64,000 nucleotides of DNA, from assembly GCA_021770615.1 (NCBI GenBank), contig JAETQR010000006.1, forward strand, positions 61,809 to 125,808. Reading direction: 5' to 3'. A program made the translations under genes and the position numbers. Origin of the DNA: Lachnospiraceae bacterium. GTDB taxonomy: Bacteria; Bacillota_A; Clostridia; Lachnospirales; Lachnospiraceae. Below are positions 37,178 to 46,365 of this stretch, in pieces (the stretch's first letter is position 1; the number at the start of each line of letters is the position of its first letter). The notes beneath the pieces were generated by a model. It did no database searches and was not told the origin of the DNA. It saw only the letters and a list, made by a program, of their open reading frames with translations.

Positions 37178-39103
37178 TTACTTTGCATATACGACAGCCA
37201 CCGCATAAACATCAAAAGGATTTGTATCCTTAGCTGCAATATTGATCGCACTCACCGAAGTACCAATCTCTACTTCATCAGTCTTGACACTTCCATCTGC
37301 ACCGTAAAATGGGTATTTGTCCGAAGCACCACCTTTTACTACAAGCTGATCTCCTGAAGCTGCAATTATTACAATCTTTTCAACCGTTTTTGTTTCATCA
37401 ACTTTGATCGCAATTCCGTGATTCCAAGCACCGGATGCTGTTACTGTAAGGGCTTTTACACCAGATTTCGTAACTTTTTCTATTGTAGAAGTACCAAACA
37501 TTGTAACATCCGTGTCAGAATGCAGATCTACCAGTGTATAGGAACCTTCTTCCAAGCCCTTTTCTTTCAGCAGTGCTTTTACATCCATAACGCTATCGTC
37601 TCCGACTACGATATTAAATGTTGTTTCAAGAGCACCTCCGGTATTCAGGGATACCTGAACTTTTACTGATGTTGTCACATAAGCTTTACCCTCTGGCAGT
37701 TTATAATCACTCTTCAGTTTAACAGTATACGTATCGTCACCATTATCCTTAACATCTAAAATGGCCTTACTTGCATCATCCTGAACAACCTTCTGGCCGG
37801 ATACCGTCACGCCATATCCCTCGATTTCTGTCTTAGGTACGGTAATCGTGATCTCCCTGCTCGTATCTTCTGCTTCAATCTTCATCGTATCAACAGATGC
37901 TGCTGCTACTGCCTCTGCCCTCTGTGTGTTGTCGATCTTTGTTGTTGAAGTTCCGACATTAGTGCCGGCTTTGTCCTTTTTGGACATTACCTTGATATTG
38001 CTGAGCGTGTATTTCGTATTTACGTCATCCTTTGCACCCTGTATATGAAGATAGATACAGAAACGAACCGTATCACCGCTCACTACTTTTTTAAGATCTT
38101 TCGCAATAATCGGAAGTTCCTGATCAGCCAGATTGGTTTCTGTCTTGCTTGATCCTGTGCTAATACCCTTATCTTTACCACCATTTACATTGGCAGCACC
38201 ATCTCCCGGTTTTGCTTCGTTGTAATCCCATGAAAGTCCCTTCATCGGGAAAGTCTCCGGGTCTCCTGCGAGTACGCAGAGACTCTTATAATCACAGTCT
38301 TTTCCCGTAGCGTTATAATCAAACTTCACTGCCAGAATATCATCCAGCGTAGCATCTGCCGGAAGCTTATAATCAAAGTAAGTGTACACATGGTCATACG
38401 TAGCGTTTGCTGACATTTCCAGAGTAGCCGCTCCGTCTTTTACTTCAAAACTTCTGACAAACTCTTTCATCTCACCAGCAAGCTGGATATTTTTAATCTC
38501 TGTTGCCTGGCTCTCTACAACAGGCGTCGGTGTAGACGGAGCCTGCGTCGGATCGCCACTTGTTCCCGGATTTGGATTTTCACTTGTTCCCGGTGCCGGA
38601 TTACCACTCGTTCCTGGTGCTGGATTACCGCTTGTTCCCGGTGCCGGATTACCGCTCGTTCCTGGTGCTGCTGCACTCGCTGCCGGTGTTGCTGTAGCGG
38701 CTGCTGTCGGTGCTACGCTCGGTGCCGGTGTCGGTTTCGCTGCATTCTGGACTTTCACTTTCAGTGTCAGCTTTGTTGCTTTTTTCTTTCCTTTTACCGT
38801 AACAGAAGCAGTGATCTTTGCACTTCCTGCTTTCTTACCTGTTACCTTAAAAGCTGTCTTACCGGATTTCTTTACCGTAGCGATCTTTTTCTTACTGCTC
38901 TTTACGGTAAGTTTCTTTACCTTGTTCTTCGTTACATTTTTGATCGTTACCTTTTTGGTCTTTCCTTTTACAACTGTTATGGATTTACTGGAAAGCTTGA
39001 TCTTCTTTGCCGCATCCGCATTCGGAGCTGCTGTCCCAGCCATAGCAACTGTCAAAGCTACTGCCATAACTTTTGCCAAAGTTCTTTTGAGATTCTTTTT
39101 CAA
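37178..39103 (-). CDS. Secreted Lys-rich Ig-like surface protein
   Basis: 641 residues, TTG start at 39103 eight bases after AGGAGG. Signal peptide to about residue 31 (ADA-A); Lys-rich Ig-like domain about 35-120 (KKLTVKSSKKKIATVKKSGK), a close paralogue of that in the xylanase; an Ala/Pro/Thr linker with four PGTSGNPA-like octapeptides at about 147-181; then an acidic beta-rich part (about 200-641) that may hold a carbohydrate-binding module (AKDLKKVVSGDTVRFCIYLH) and a Big/cadherin-like strand region. No catalytic motif is visible. It lies beside the xylanase and may bind glycan or display other proteins. The role is inferred only. Confidence 0.8.
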   Translation of the reverse strand: MKKNLKRTLAKVMAVALTVAMAGTAAPNADAAKKIKLSSKSITVVKGKTKKVTIKNVTKNKVKKLTVKSSKKKIATVKKSGKTAFKVTGKKAGSAKITASVTVKGKKKATKLTLKVKVQNAAKPTPAPSVAPTAAATATPAASAAAPGTSGNPAPGTSGNPAPGTSGNPAPGTSENPNPGTSGDPTQAPSTPTPVVESQATEIKNIQLAGEMKEFVRSFEVKDGAATLEMSANATYDHVYTYFDYKLPADATLDDILAVKFDYNATGKDCDYKSLCVLAGDPETFPMKGLSWDYNEAKPGDGAANVNGGKDKGISTGSSKTETNLADQELPIIAKDLKKVVSGDTVRFCIYLHIQGAKDDVNTKYTLSNIKVMSKKDKAGTNVGTSTTKIDNTQRAEAVAAASVDTMKIEAEDTSREITITVPKTEIEGYGVTVSGQKVVQDDASKAILDVKDNGDDTYTVKLKSDYKLPEGKAYVTTSVKVQVSLNTGGALETTFNIVVGDDSVMDVKALLKEKGLEEGSYTLVDLHSDTDVTMFGTSTIEKVTKSGVKALTVTASGAWNHGIAIKVDETKTVEKIVIIAASGDQLVVKGGASDKYPFYGADGSVKTDEVEIGTSVSAINIAAKDTNPFDVYAVAVVYAK

Positions 39104-39156
39104 AACTCTTACCTCCTACTGTTTTTGTTTGATTTATAGAATTTTAAAAATCCTTT

Positions 39157-39199
39157 AAACAGAACCCCTCCGCCTCTTCCCATGGGAAGGGCTCTGTTT
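39157..39199 (-). terminator. Terminator of the third surface gene
   Basis: Imperfect stem AAACAGA...TCTGTTT with an apical palindrome CTTCCCATGGGAAG, just after the stop of the gene at 39209; a moderate T run follows on the minus strand. Confidence 0.65.
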
Positions 39200-39208
39200 A
39201 ATGCTGTA

Positions 39209-41740
39209 TTATATTGGTGTGACAGAGATATCGTCTAACAGGAATACGAATCCGTCTGCGTCATCTGCCACAAAGTTGAATTCCGTTATCTTTCCTGCCG
39301 ATACATACACTCTGGCACTCACTTCTACCCATGCTCCCTCCGATGTTGACAGATCTGCTGCTCTCGGTACACAGGTATCCGCTACTGCGATATTTTCATA
39401 TCCTTCATACTGCTCAAATTTTTCATTTTTGAAGGAAGTATTTGTACCGATTATTTTCACAGAACCGGTATCTTGCAAATCTGCTGCTTTTACCCACGCC
39501 TTGATCTGGTAACCTACTTCTTCCGTTCCTTCACGGTTATCAATTAAGATCGCCGGCTGTTCTCCGGCAGCTACTTCCATATAGTGTCCGCTGCCCTCGT
39601 GGCCTTCGCCCTCCTTTATCTGGGAGGATTCGATATTTACAATCTTATTCGCATCCCCTTCAAAGGACTCTGCATATGGTATGTCGATCGTAGTAAACTT
39701 CGGAAGGTCTCCCTGGGGTCTCGGCGTCAGTTTAAAGGAATAGATATAATAATCTCCTGCCACAAACTCATTATTGGTCGCATTTCCGATTGCGATATAC
39801 TTCGTCTTATTGTAATCACCGGCTGTTGCCTCTGACTTCTTGATCCCGCTCAAAAGGTTTGATTCCGTCTCTTTTGCATTCACACCCTCCGGTGTGCCAT
39901 CTTCCAGCCTCTCCGATCTCGATCCTCCGTAGAACGGGTAGGTTCCTGCCGATGCCGTCTTCCACCACTCGGAATTTTCAACTGCCATATTTTCCGCCAG
40001 CTTTGCATCGAAGAAGTCGAGAGAAAGCTGATCCGGTACAAACCCTACGATCTCATACTTCTGGTATGCGGACAGGTTCACTTCCTCCGGAAGCTTGAAG
40101 TAGATCCTCTGGTTCTTATCCGTCAGGTTGAATTTCCAGCACTCCACTCCGTCCGCATCTGTTGTCTTCTCGATCGTCAGGTCTCCCGAAAGCTCTGCAT
40201 CATACGCCGCCTCCAGATCAAGCACATACGGCTCTGTCGGCAGTGCCAGCTGGCATACCGTGATCGTAATGCTTTTTGTCAGCGCAGGGTTTGATTTCGA
40301 TGTCGCTGTGATCACAACCGGCACTTCATTCTGCCCGCCAAAGTCGAAATCTTCTGCGACAACCGCTTTTCCTTCTGAGTTCACTGTCACCTGTGCATTA
40401 TTGGACGTCCATACGAGTTCTTTCTGGGTCGTCTCCTGCGGGGTATAAGCCACGTTCACTGTCGTGTCGCCGCCCGGATAGACTTTGTCCCCGCCTTCCG
40501 AAAGGCTCAGGTCAAACCCGGTGATTGGGATCTCTTCCTCCACAAGGGCCACGTTGTCCACATAATAGAACACTTTCAGGCCTTTGGTCGCCCCGGAGTT
40601 CAGCTGGGTATCTCCCTTATAGGTCGTACCCATGACCACATCAAACTTACTCTGGTTCAAAAGCGTATTGTCCGCCTCATTGATCCGGCCTGTATTGAAC
40701 ACGAGGTTTCTCGTCGCAAAACCGGCCTTGATGTCATCGGTCTCTGCCATCTTGAACCCGGTCGTACACGAATCAGCGATATAATGCTTGGAGGCATCTT
40801 CCATCTGCCATACCGAGGTATGGTAGCTCGGCATGTACTTGCCGTTCTCCTTGCTGGAATTTCCGTTCCCGAGTGTTACAGCCACCTCCTTGTCTGCCCC
40901 CTCGGCCATGGAGATCTCTACTCCGAAGCGCAGTGCATGGTCCACGCCGTGTGCCGAAGCCGTCTTGTTATCCGATGTAGCGAACGCATCGGTCGTCTTG
41001 ATCGCATCGAACTGGTCAAAGTAAGCGTAAAGCTTCTTGTAGTTGACATCCGAATCGTTTCCGATGACACGCCAGTCGGCACGGATCGTCGAGTAGTTCT
41101 TCAGCGTCCTTCCCGCTGTAGAGTTTCCGTCAGAATCCTTCAGTTTAGAGAGATCCACGTTGAACACCGGTGCGAAGTCGAAGGCTGCATCCGGCCCGTT
41201 CATCTCGACCTTGAGGCACTTGTTCTCCGCATTCTCCGGATCCTGTACAACGGTCATCGTCCCGGCATTCTTACCCCTGGAGGTATACTTTGTCCACACC
41301 GTTCCCGGCGCATAGCTCTCGAAGTCCTCGATCATCGTCGACTTTCTCGGGTCAGGTGTCGCCGTCGGCGCCGGTGTCTTGTCGCTCTCAAATCTGGTGA
41401 CTTTCAGTTTCACCTTTGCCTTTTTGCCGCTTCCGTCCATGGCTGTCGCTGTGATCGTAGCAGTCCCTTCCTTTTTCGTGGAGACTTTGCAGCTTGTACC
41501 GACTTTGCTCGCCTCCGGGATGACTGCCACGGAACCCTTGCTGGAGGTCCAGCGGTACTTCCGGTAAGTGGCTTTTTCCGGGGATGTCGATGTCTTAAGT
41601 GTTATAAACACGTGACAAAAAGGGGTGTTTTTACATTTATAAGAGTATTTTAATTTCATTATATATTTCAATAAGTATAGTATTGAGGTAAAAAATAACA
41701 CCCTCTTAAGACATTTCAGAAGGTGTCTGATGAAAATCAT
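39209..41740 (-). CDS. Surface protein with Big-type domains, 5' end probably lost
   Basis: 843-codon frame. Recognisable protein begins only near residue 46, in the middle of a Big_2/Ig-like domain (ITLKTSTSPEKATYRKYRW; EGTATITATAMDGSGKKAKV, to about 116). A Pro/Thr linker, a beta-sandwich of about 135-400 (EDFESYAPGTVWTKYTSRG), a second Big-like domain at about 405-495 (ITGFDLSLSEGGD), and one or two further binding-type sandwiches follow. No catalytic residues are evident. The first 45 residues come from AT-rich DNA, lack a real signal peptide and have no good ribosome site, unlike the two neighbouring paralogous surface genes. Thus probably a truncated pseudogene or a gene that lost its signal sequence. 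Codon use after residue 46 is normal and the frame is intact. Confidence 0.6.
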   Translation of the reverse strand: MIFIRHLLKCLKRVLFFTSILYLLKYIMKLKYSYKCKNTPFCHVFITLKTSTSPEKATYRKYRWTSSKGSVAVIPEASKVGTSCKVSTKKEGTATITATAMDGSGKKAKVKLKVTRFESDKTPAPTATPDPRKSTMIEDFESYAPGTVWTKYTSRGKNAGTMTVVQDPENAENKCLKVEMNGPDAAFDFAPVFNVDLSKLKDSDGNSTAGRTLKNYSTIRADWRVIGNDSDVNYKKLYAYFDQFDAIKTTDAFATSDNKTASAHGVDHALRFGVEISMAEGADKEVAVTLGNGNSSKENGKYMPSYHTSVWQMEDASKHYIADSCTTGFKMAETDDIKAGFATRNLVFNTGRINEADNTLLNQSKFDVVMGTTYKGDTQLNSGATKGLKVFYYVDNVALVEEEIPITGFDLSLSEGGDKVYPGGDTTVNVAYTPQETTQKELVWTSNNAQVTVNSEGKAVVAEDFDFGGQNEVPVVITATSKSNPALTKSITITVCQLALPTEPYVLDLEAAYDAELSGDLTIEKTTDADGVECWKFNLTDKNQRIYFKLPEEVNLSAYQKYEIVGFVPDQLSLDFFDAKLAENMAVENSEWWKTASAGTYPFYGGSRSERLEDGTPEGVNAKETESNLLSGIKKSEATAGDYNKTKYIAIGNATNNEFVAGDYYIYSFKLTPRPQGDLPKFTTIDIPYAESFEGDANKIVNIESSQIKEGEGHEGSGHYMEVAAGEQPAILIDNREGTEEVGYQIKAWVKAADLQDTGSVKIIGTNTSFKNEKFEQYEGYENIAVADTCVPRAADLSTSEGAWVEVSARVYVSAGKITEFNFVADDADGFVFLLDDISVTPI
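41590..41714. repeat. Inverted-repeat segment at the broken 5' end of the surface gene
   Basis: ATGTCTTAAG at 41590-41599 is the exact complement of CTTAAGACAT at 41705-41714, and inside them GGGTGTT (41623-41629) matches AACACCC (41697-41703). The AT-rich stretch between has no gene. It covers exactly the place where homology of the surface protein stops, so it could be a small insertion or the scar of a deletion. Confidence 0.5.
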
Positions 41741-41838
41741 TGAAATCCAGCCTGTTAAATGCTAAAATCATAGTAATCTGGCAATACTATTTTAAATCCG
41801 CTACAATATAAATCAAAAAAAGAAAGGATTGGGGAATT

Positions 41839-42726
41839 ATGGAAAAGTATATTATCAGTTGTTGCTCTACCGCTGATCTTGACGAAGAACATTTTAAGAA
41901 AAGAGAGATCTCCTACATTTGTTTTCATTTTGAGATAGATGGAAAAGAATATCCGGATGACCTGGGGAAATCCATCCCTTTCGACAAATTTTATCAGGCG
42001 ATGCAGGATGGCGCCCAGACAAAAACTTCACAGATCAACGTTGACGAATTTGAAAAATATTTTGAAACCTTTCTGGAAAAAGGCTATGATATCCTCCATG
42101 TTACGCTGTCTTCCGGAATTTCCGGCGTCATTAACTCAGCAAACATTGCCAGAGACATCCTTTCTGAACGTTACCCGGATCAGAAGATCCTGGTCGCCGA
42201 CTCGCTGGGAGCCTCATCCGGCTACGGTCTCATCATGGATAAACTGGCAGATCTGAGGGATAGCGGAAAGACGATCGATGAAGTGTATGAATGGGTTTGT
42301 TCACACCGCCTGAATCTTCATCACTGGTTTTTCTCCACCGACCTGACTTTTTATATCAAGGGTGGACGTATTTCTAAAACTGCAGGAGTTGTCGGAGGGC
42401 TTTTAAATATCTGTCCTCTACTAAATATGGATCATCTCGGACGGCTTATCCCAAGATATAAAATACGCACAAAAAAGAAAGTAATCCGTGCCATCGTAGA
42501 AAAAATGGAAGAATTTGCAGAAAATGGTACAGAGTATTCAGGAAAATGTTACATCTCCCAGTCAGCATGTTATGAAGATGCGAAGGCAGTCGCAGATCTT
42601 GTTGAAGAACGTTTTCCAAATCTAAACGGAAAAGTAGAGATCAACCACATCGGTACCACGATCGGAAGCCATACCGGTCCCGGTACTGTTGCGCTGTTTT
42701 TCTGGGGCAGTGAAAGGGTTGACTAA
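41839..42726 (+). CDS. DegV-family fatty-acid-binding protein
   Basis: 295 residues, two-domain DegV fold. Typical segments: a start-strand Ser region (ISCCSTADL), KTSQINVDEF, a VTLSSGISGVINSANIA motif with the lipid-head-group Ser/Thr, DSLGASSGYGLIM, and the C-terminal IGSHTGPGTVALFFWG. DegV/FakB proteins bind a fatty acid and present it to the kinase FakA; one genome usually carries several. FakA is not in the window. It is convergent with the LytTR gene (4-bp overlap of ends). Confidence 0.93.
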   Translation: MEKYIISCCSTADLDEEHFKKREISYICFHFEIDGKEYPDDLGKSIPFDKFYQAMQDGAQTKTSQINVDEFEKYFETFLEKGYDILHVTLSSGISGVINSANIARDILSERYPDQKILVADSLGASSGYGLIMDKLADLRDSGKTIDEVYEWVCSHRLNLHHWFFSTDLTFYIKGGRISKTAGVVGGLLNICPLLNMDHLGRLIPRYKIRTKKKVIRAIVEKMEEFAENGTEYSGKCYISQSACYEDAKAVADLVEERFPNLNGKVEINHIGTTIGSHTGPGTVALFFWGSERVD

Positions 42727-43463
42727 AAAGCCTCCGCAAACTCTTTCCGAAATCTTTTGATCATTCTGCCACCAATACTAAGTACCTCTTCCGTTCCTCT
42801 GAGGTATACACATCTTCTTGGAAAGTCGACACTTTGAATATACATTTTATTCACCGCGACTCCATGTGTCGGAACAAGAAATACCGTTCGCTTTACCCGT
42901 TTTAAAAAACCGGTTGTCGTCAGGTTTGCTATCTCGATCACATCATGGTCTGCCGTGTGGATGCTTAACACGCCACGCCTGCTGACTACATAGATCACCC
43001 TCTCCGGATACACCGGATAACTGATGCCATCACAACGCAGCACGATACACTCCTTCTTCTTTATCTTCTGGTCAGAAACAATAGCTTCCAATGCTTCCAT
43101 GATCCGCCTGCGGAATATCCTCCCGTCACCGATCGGTTTCTCGATATAATCATAACAATGCACCTGTCTTAAAAGCTGAGGTTCCAGCCCCTGCAATGTC
43201 GTCACAAAAATAATCGGCGTCATCTTATAATTACTATTTTCCCGCAGATCGTCTGCAAACTGTATCCCGGAACTATCATTTCTCTCACTGCTCCGCAGTA
43301 TGATATCTACCAGAAACAGGTCGATCTTATTGTCCATCGCACACAAATAGGCATCTTCCCGTTTTGCAAAATCATATACGTTGATTCCGCTCATGCAGGA
43401 TTTTACGATCTTAACGAGCATCTTCCTGCATGGCTCGTTATCCTCCAATATCAGAACTTTCAT
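42723..43463 (-). CDS. LytTR-family response regulator
   Basis: 246 residues. Receiver domain at 1-125 (MKVLILEDNEPCRKML; phosphoacceptor Asp in KIDLFLVDIILRS; switch Lys in YDYIEKPIG) and a LytTR DNA-binding domain at about 140-246 (YPERVIYVVSRRGVLSIHTA; FLVPTHGVAVNKMYI). This is the AgrA/ComE architecture, usually paired with a peptide-sensing HPK10-type kinase; none is next to it, and I see no peptide precursor. It is 23 bp downstream of an XRE regulator gene and may be cotranscribed with it. Confidence 0.92.
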   Translation of the reverse strand: MKVLILEDNEPCRKMLVKIVKSCMSGINVYDFAKREDAYLCAMDNKIDLFLVDIILRSSERNDSSGIQFADDLRENSNYKMTPIIFVTTLQGLEPQLLRQVHCYDYIEKPIGDGRIFRRRIMEALEAIVSDQKIKKKECIVLRCDGISYPVYPERVIYVVSRRGVLSIHTADHDVIEIANLTTTGFLKRVKRTVFLVPTHGVAVNKMYIQSVDFPRRCVYLRGTEEVLSIGGRMIKRFRKEFAEAF

Positions 43464-43486
43464 CTTTCACTCCATCTTTCTGAGAA

Positions 43487-43834
43487 TCAATTTTTATGTT
43501 CCTGCTGCCTTTTGCGATTATTCACAATGTCCTCTGCGATTTTGAGCATAAGGGCTTTATCCTCCGGTACCGCCGAACGAAACCAATAGAGCAGCGCATT
43601 TTCATTTTTTTCTTCGCATATCCAGTCGATTTCCAGAAAATAATCTGAAGATACCTGAAAATATTCTGACATTTTTGCTATAATATCTATCGAAAAAGAA
43701 ACTTCAGCATTCTCAAATTTGCTGATGTTTTGTTGTGTCATACTAAGCTCTTTGCCAAGTTCTTTTTGTGTCATATTTTTTTGTATCCGGAGCTGTCTCA
43801 TTTTTTCTCCAACCATACTATTCAGTTCGGACAT
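43487..43834 (-). CDS. XRE-family regulator
   Basis: 115 residues with a Cro/CI helix-turn-helix at 7-65 (MRQLRIQKNMTQKELGKELS; MTQQNISKFENAEVSF) and a C-terminal helical tail of about 45 residues. GGAAGG lies eight bases before the ATG. The first of three small XRE genes in a row; close to the LytTR gene. No target can be named. Confidence 0.88.
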   Translation of the reverse strand: MSELNSMVGEKMRQLRIQKNMTQKELGKELSMTQQNISKFENAEVSFSIDIIAKMSEYFQVSSDYFLEIDWICEEKNENALLYWFRSAVPEDKALMLKIAEDIVNNRKRQQEHKN

Positions 43835-43882
43835 AATCTACACCTTCCTTTGATACAATTATAGAGTATAAACAGCAGAAAA

Positions 43883-43920
43883 CCCTACATCAGAGTGGAG
43901 TATTGTACTCTGATGTAGGG
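43883..43920 (-). terminator. Perfect terminator after the second XRE gene
   Basis: Perfect 14-bp stem CCCTACATCAGAGT / ACTCTGATGTAGGG with a 10-nt loop, then TTTTCTG on the minus strand, three bases after the stop of the gene at 43923. Confidence 0.85.
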
Positions 43921-43922
43921 TA

Positions 43923-44249
43923 TTATTCCGAAATAAATTTATTTAATGCATAGATCAGTTTAAAAAATTCTTCTGATCGATATTTAGACAGGCTCTGAAT
44001 CAGATGATCGATCTCACTTTCGGAAACTCTGTCCGCTTCCATGAGCATATCCATAGAGATATCCAACACGTTGCTGATGCAATATAACGTCCATGCAGAA
44101 ACTCCTTTTCCCTTCCGCTCTATTTCATAAAGAAATTTTTCAGATATCCCGGCTGCTTCTGCAAGTTGTACTCTCGTCATTTTCCGGTCTTTTCTCAATA
44201 GCTCCGTCTTCTCACCGATCATCCGGTAAAAATCTTCTGATGGCATCAT
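43923..44249 (-). CDS. XRE-family regulator
   Basis: 108 residues. Helix-turn-helix at about 10-65 (KTELLRKDRKMTRVQLAEAA; GISEKFLYEIERKGKGVS) with a helical tail (SKYRSEEFFKLIYALNKFI). The recognition helix differs from that of the XRE protein downstream but the 'SEKFLYEIE' form resembles the third one (STRFLYEIE), so these two are likely paralogues. AAGGAG is 11 bases ahead of the start. It has its own terminator. Confidence 0.87.
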   Translation of the reverse strand: MMPSEDFYRMIGEKTELLRKDRKMTRVQLAEAAGISEKFLYEIERKGKGVSAWTLYCISNVLDISMDMLMEADRVSESEIDHLIQSLSKYRSEEFFKLIYALNKFISE

Positions 44250-44418
44250 CTGTTCTATCGCTCCTTATTACCTACCATTATATCCATATAAGGAGTTATT
44301 TGCAGAATCGTCTGCCTTGAACCAGAAAAGACTCATACCGTCCCATTCTATCCATTTATCACATAGATTTTTCTGACTTTGCCCGAAAAACAGATCACAT
44401 TATCGTCTGAACCACCGT

Positions 44419-44640
44419 CTAGCTGTCTCCTTTTAGCAGATAGTCCGCATTTATCTCCAGTGCATATGACAGATCCCGTGCTACTTTTGCAGTAAATGTC
44501 TTTTTTCCCGCCTCTATTTCATAAAGGAATCTGGTAGATATATCTGCCCGTTCAGCCACGTATTCCCTGGAATATCCCCGGACGTCCCGCATCCTTAAAA
44601 TCCGCATGCCAACTTCTTTATTATAACTCTCATCCCTCAT
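44419..44640 (-). CDS. XRE-family regulator
   Basis: About 73 residues, essentially a bare helix-turn-helix (MRILRMRDVRGYSREYVAER; ADISTRFLYEIEAGKKTF; LSYALEINADYLLKG). The ATG at 44640 has GAGGTG nine bases upstream; the longer reading adds 17 hydrophobic residues foreign to the family. Paralogue of the gene at 43923. The 169 bp between the two hold no further gene. Confidence 0.82.
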   Translation of the reverse strand: MRDESYNKEVGMRILRMRDVRGYSREYVAERADISTRFLYEIEAGKKTFTAKVARDLSYALEINADYLLKGDS

Positions 44641-44760
44641 TTGTAGGATCACCTCTCTAAACAGTGTACCAGTAAATTTCAAGAGAAACAATGCGCTATA
44701 ATTCCTGTTTCCATTACTTATTGTTCCTGTTTCCTGACACTTCCCTGTCTCGTTTGACGA

Positions 44761-46059
44761 TCAGCACCTCAGTTTTTCAAATACTGCCGACTCTCCTAAC
44801 TGCTCCTCGATCCGGAGCAGCTGATTATATTTGCACACCCGGTCAGTCCGGTTTGGCGCCCCGGTCTTGATCTGTCCGGCATTTAGTCCTACAGCAATAT
44901 CTGCGATCGTCGTATCCTCTGTCTCACCAGAGCGATGACTCACGATGGCATTCCACCGGTTATTTTTTGTCATATAGATGGCCTCAAGCGTCTCTGTCAC
45001 ACTGCCGATCTGATTCGGTTTGATCAATACCGCATTTGCTACATCCAGATCAAAACCTTTCTGAATCCTTTCTGTATTCGTAACAAACAGATCGTCACCT
45101 ACAAGCTGCACCCGTCTGCCGAGACGTTCTGTCAGGATCTTCCACCCTTCCCAATCTTCTTCGGAGAGTCCGTCCTCGATCGAATATACCGGATACTTAT
45201 TACAAATCTCTTCCCAGAAAGAGACCATCTCTTCTGCAGATTTATACTGTCCGTTTTTCCAAAACAGATATTCACCGGTGCGTCCCTGTTTCACGGCCTC
45301 GTCATACATTTCCGTACACGCCCCGTCGATCGCTATCTTAAAATCCTCACCCGGCCGGTATCCCGCTTTTTCCACCGCACGCACGATATATTCCAACGCC
45401 TCTTCATCACTTCCCAGTTTCGGAGCAAATCCTCCCTCATCCCCCACACTGGTAATATGTCCCTCACCCTTCAAAATGTTTTTCAGTTCCCGGTACACAT
45501 TGCAGCACCATTCCAGACATCCATGAAAAGAATTGGCTCCTACGGGCATGATCATAAATTCCTGGATATTGAGACTTGAATCCGCATGTTTTCCGCCATT
45601 TATAATATTCATCATCGGTACCGGCAGGGTTCTTGCCCCTGTTCCTCCCAGATATTGGTAAAGTGGCAGCCCCACCTGTTGTGCCGCTGCGCGGGCTACT
45701 GCGATCGATACGCCAAGAATTGCATTTGCTCCAAATTTTCCTTTGTTTTTTGTGCCATCCTCCCGTATCATCATCTGATCGATCTCTACCTGATTCAGGG
45801 CATTTTTTCCGTCTATTAAAAAGGCGATCGTATGATTGACATGCTCTACCGCCTTTTTTACACCGTTTCCGCTGTAACGCGGCAGATCCTTGTCTCTTAA
45901 TTCCACCGCTTCAAATGCCCCTGTCGAAGCACCCGAGGGCACTGAACCCCTTCCGGTCGCACCGCCGCAAAGCCCTACCTCTACCTCCACAGTAGGGTTC
46001 CCACGGGAATCAAGGATCTCTCTGGCCCGGACTGATTTAATTCTAAATTTTTGTTCCAT
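44761..46059 (-). CDS. eno: Enolase
   Basis: Glycolytic enzyme converting 2-phosphoglycerate to phosphoenolpyruvate; Mg2+-dependent. 432 residues, standard. Visible: the N-terminal [33 protein letters not shown] loop, the metal Asp/Glu set including [15 protein letters not shown] and [10 protein letters not shown], the catalytic Lys region [16 protein letters not shown], and the [14 protein letters not shown] signature. The ribosome site is built into a terminator-like hairpin immediately upstream. It is not clustered with other glycolytic genes. Confidence 0.97.
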   Translation of the reverse strand: MEQKFRIKSVRAREILDSRGNPTVEVEVGLCGGATGRGSVPSGASTGAFEAVELRDKDLPRYSGNGVKKAVEHVNHTIAFLIDGKNALNQVEIDQMMIREDGTKNKGKFGANAILGVSIAVARAAAQQVGLPLYQYLGGTGARTLPVPMMNIINGGKHADSSLNIQEFMIMPVGANSFHGCLEWCCNVYRELKNILKGEGHITSVGDEGGFAPKLGSDEEALEYIVRAVEKAGYRPGEDFKIAIDGACTEMYDEAVKQGRTGEYLFWKNGQYKSAEEMVSFWEEICNKYPVYSIEDGLSEEDWEGWKILTERLGRRVQLVGDDLFVTNTERIQKGFDLDVANAVLIKPNQIGSVTETLEAIYMTKNNRWNAIVSHRSGETEDTTIADIAVGLNAGQIKTGAPNRTDRVCKYNQLLRIEEQLGESAVFEKLRC

Positions 46060-46098
46060 AAAAAAACCTCCTGTTTTTTAATTAGTATAAACAGAAGG
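46060..46098 (-). promoter_or_regulatory. Terminator-like hairpin containing the eno ribosome site
   Basis: Minus strand: CCTTCTGTTT (46089-46098), a 12-nt loop, AAACAGGAGG (46067-46076), then seven T directly before the eno ATG. The stem is a full 10 bp in RNA, with one G-U. The 3' arm contains AGGAGG, the eno Shine-Dalgarno. The same hairpin can thus end transcription from the gene upstream and hide the ribosome site. Confidence 0.75.
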
Positions 46099-46109
46099 CT
46101 TTTTCCTAT

Positions 46110-46298
46110 TCATTTTTCCTTTTTCCTGAGTTCTCCGACAAACACATTTCTTATACTGTTCACAGTCCGGAATGTATATGTACTCCTCCCACACTGGGCA
46201 CATATCTCATAATCCTTATTGAAATCATCCATTTCATCCCTGAAACCACAGATCGGGCATGTGACTAAAACTTTTCTGCCGTTTTCCTTGCTGTCCAT
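46110..46298 (-). CDS. Small zinc-ribbon-like protein
   Basis: 62 residues. Four cysteines in two CxxC-type knuckles, TCPICGFRDEM and EICAQCGRSTYT, as expected for a rubredoxin-like or zinc-ribbon fold, with a basic C-terminal end (ELRKKEK). The ATG at 46298 has GAGGTG seven bases upstream. Not a ribosomal protein that I recognise; function unknown. It lies just upstream of the eno hairpin. Confidence 0.7.
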   Translation of the reverse strand: MDSKENGRKVLVTCPICGFRDEMDDFNKDYEICAQCGRSTYTFRTVNSIRNVFVGELRKKEK

Positions 46299-46365
46299 CA
46301 ACATACACCTCGATTACTTATCACTTAATAACTCCCTTAGCTTACTAAGTATACAATAATCTGCG

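Noticed and set aside
38382..39158. Plus-strand frame of 258 codons with many hydrophobic Phe/Val runs
   Set aside because: Complement of the Lys-rich and PGTSGNPA-repeat region of the surface protein; the repeated VPGAGLPL is only the mirror of that repeat.
39209..39512. Apparent short plus-strand frames around the surface genes
   Set aside because: All are complements of beta-rich coding sequence without start signals.
40784..41653. Plus-strand frame of 289 codons opposite the third surface gene
   Set aside because: Antisense to recognisable Big-type domains; Arg/Val/His-rich product without any motif or ribosome site.
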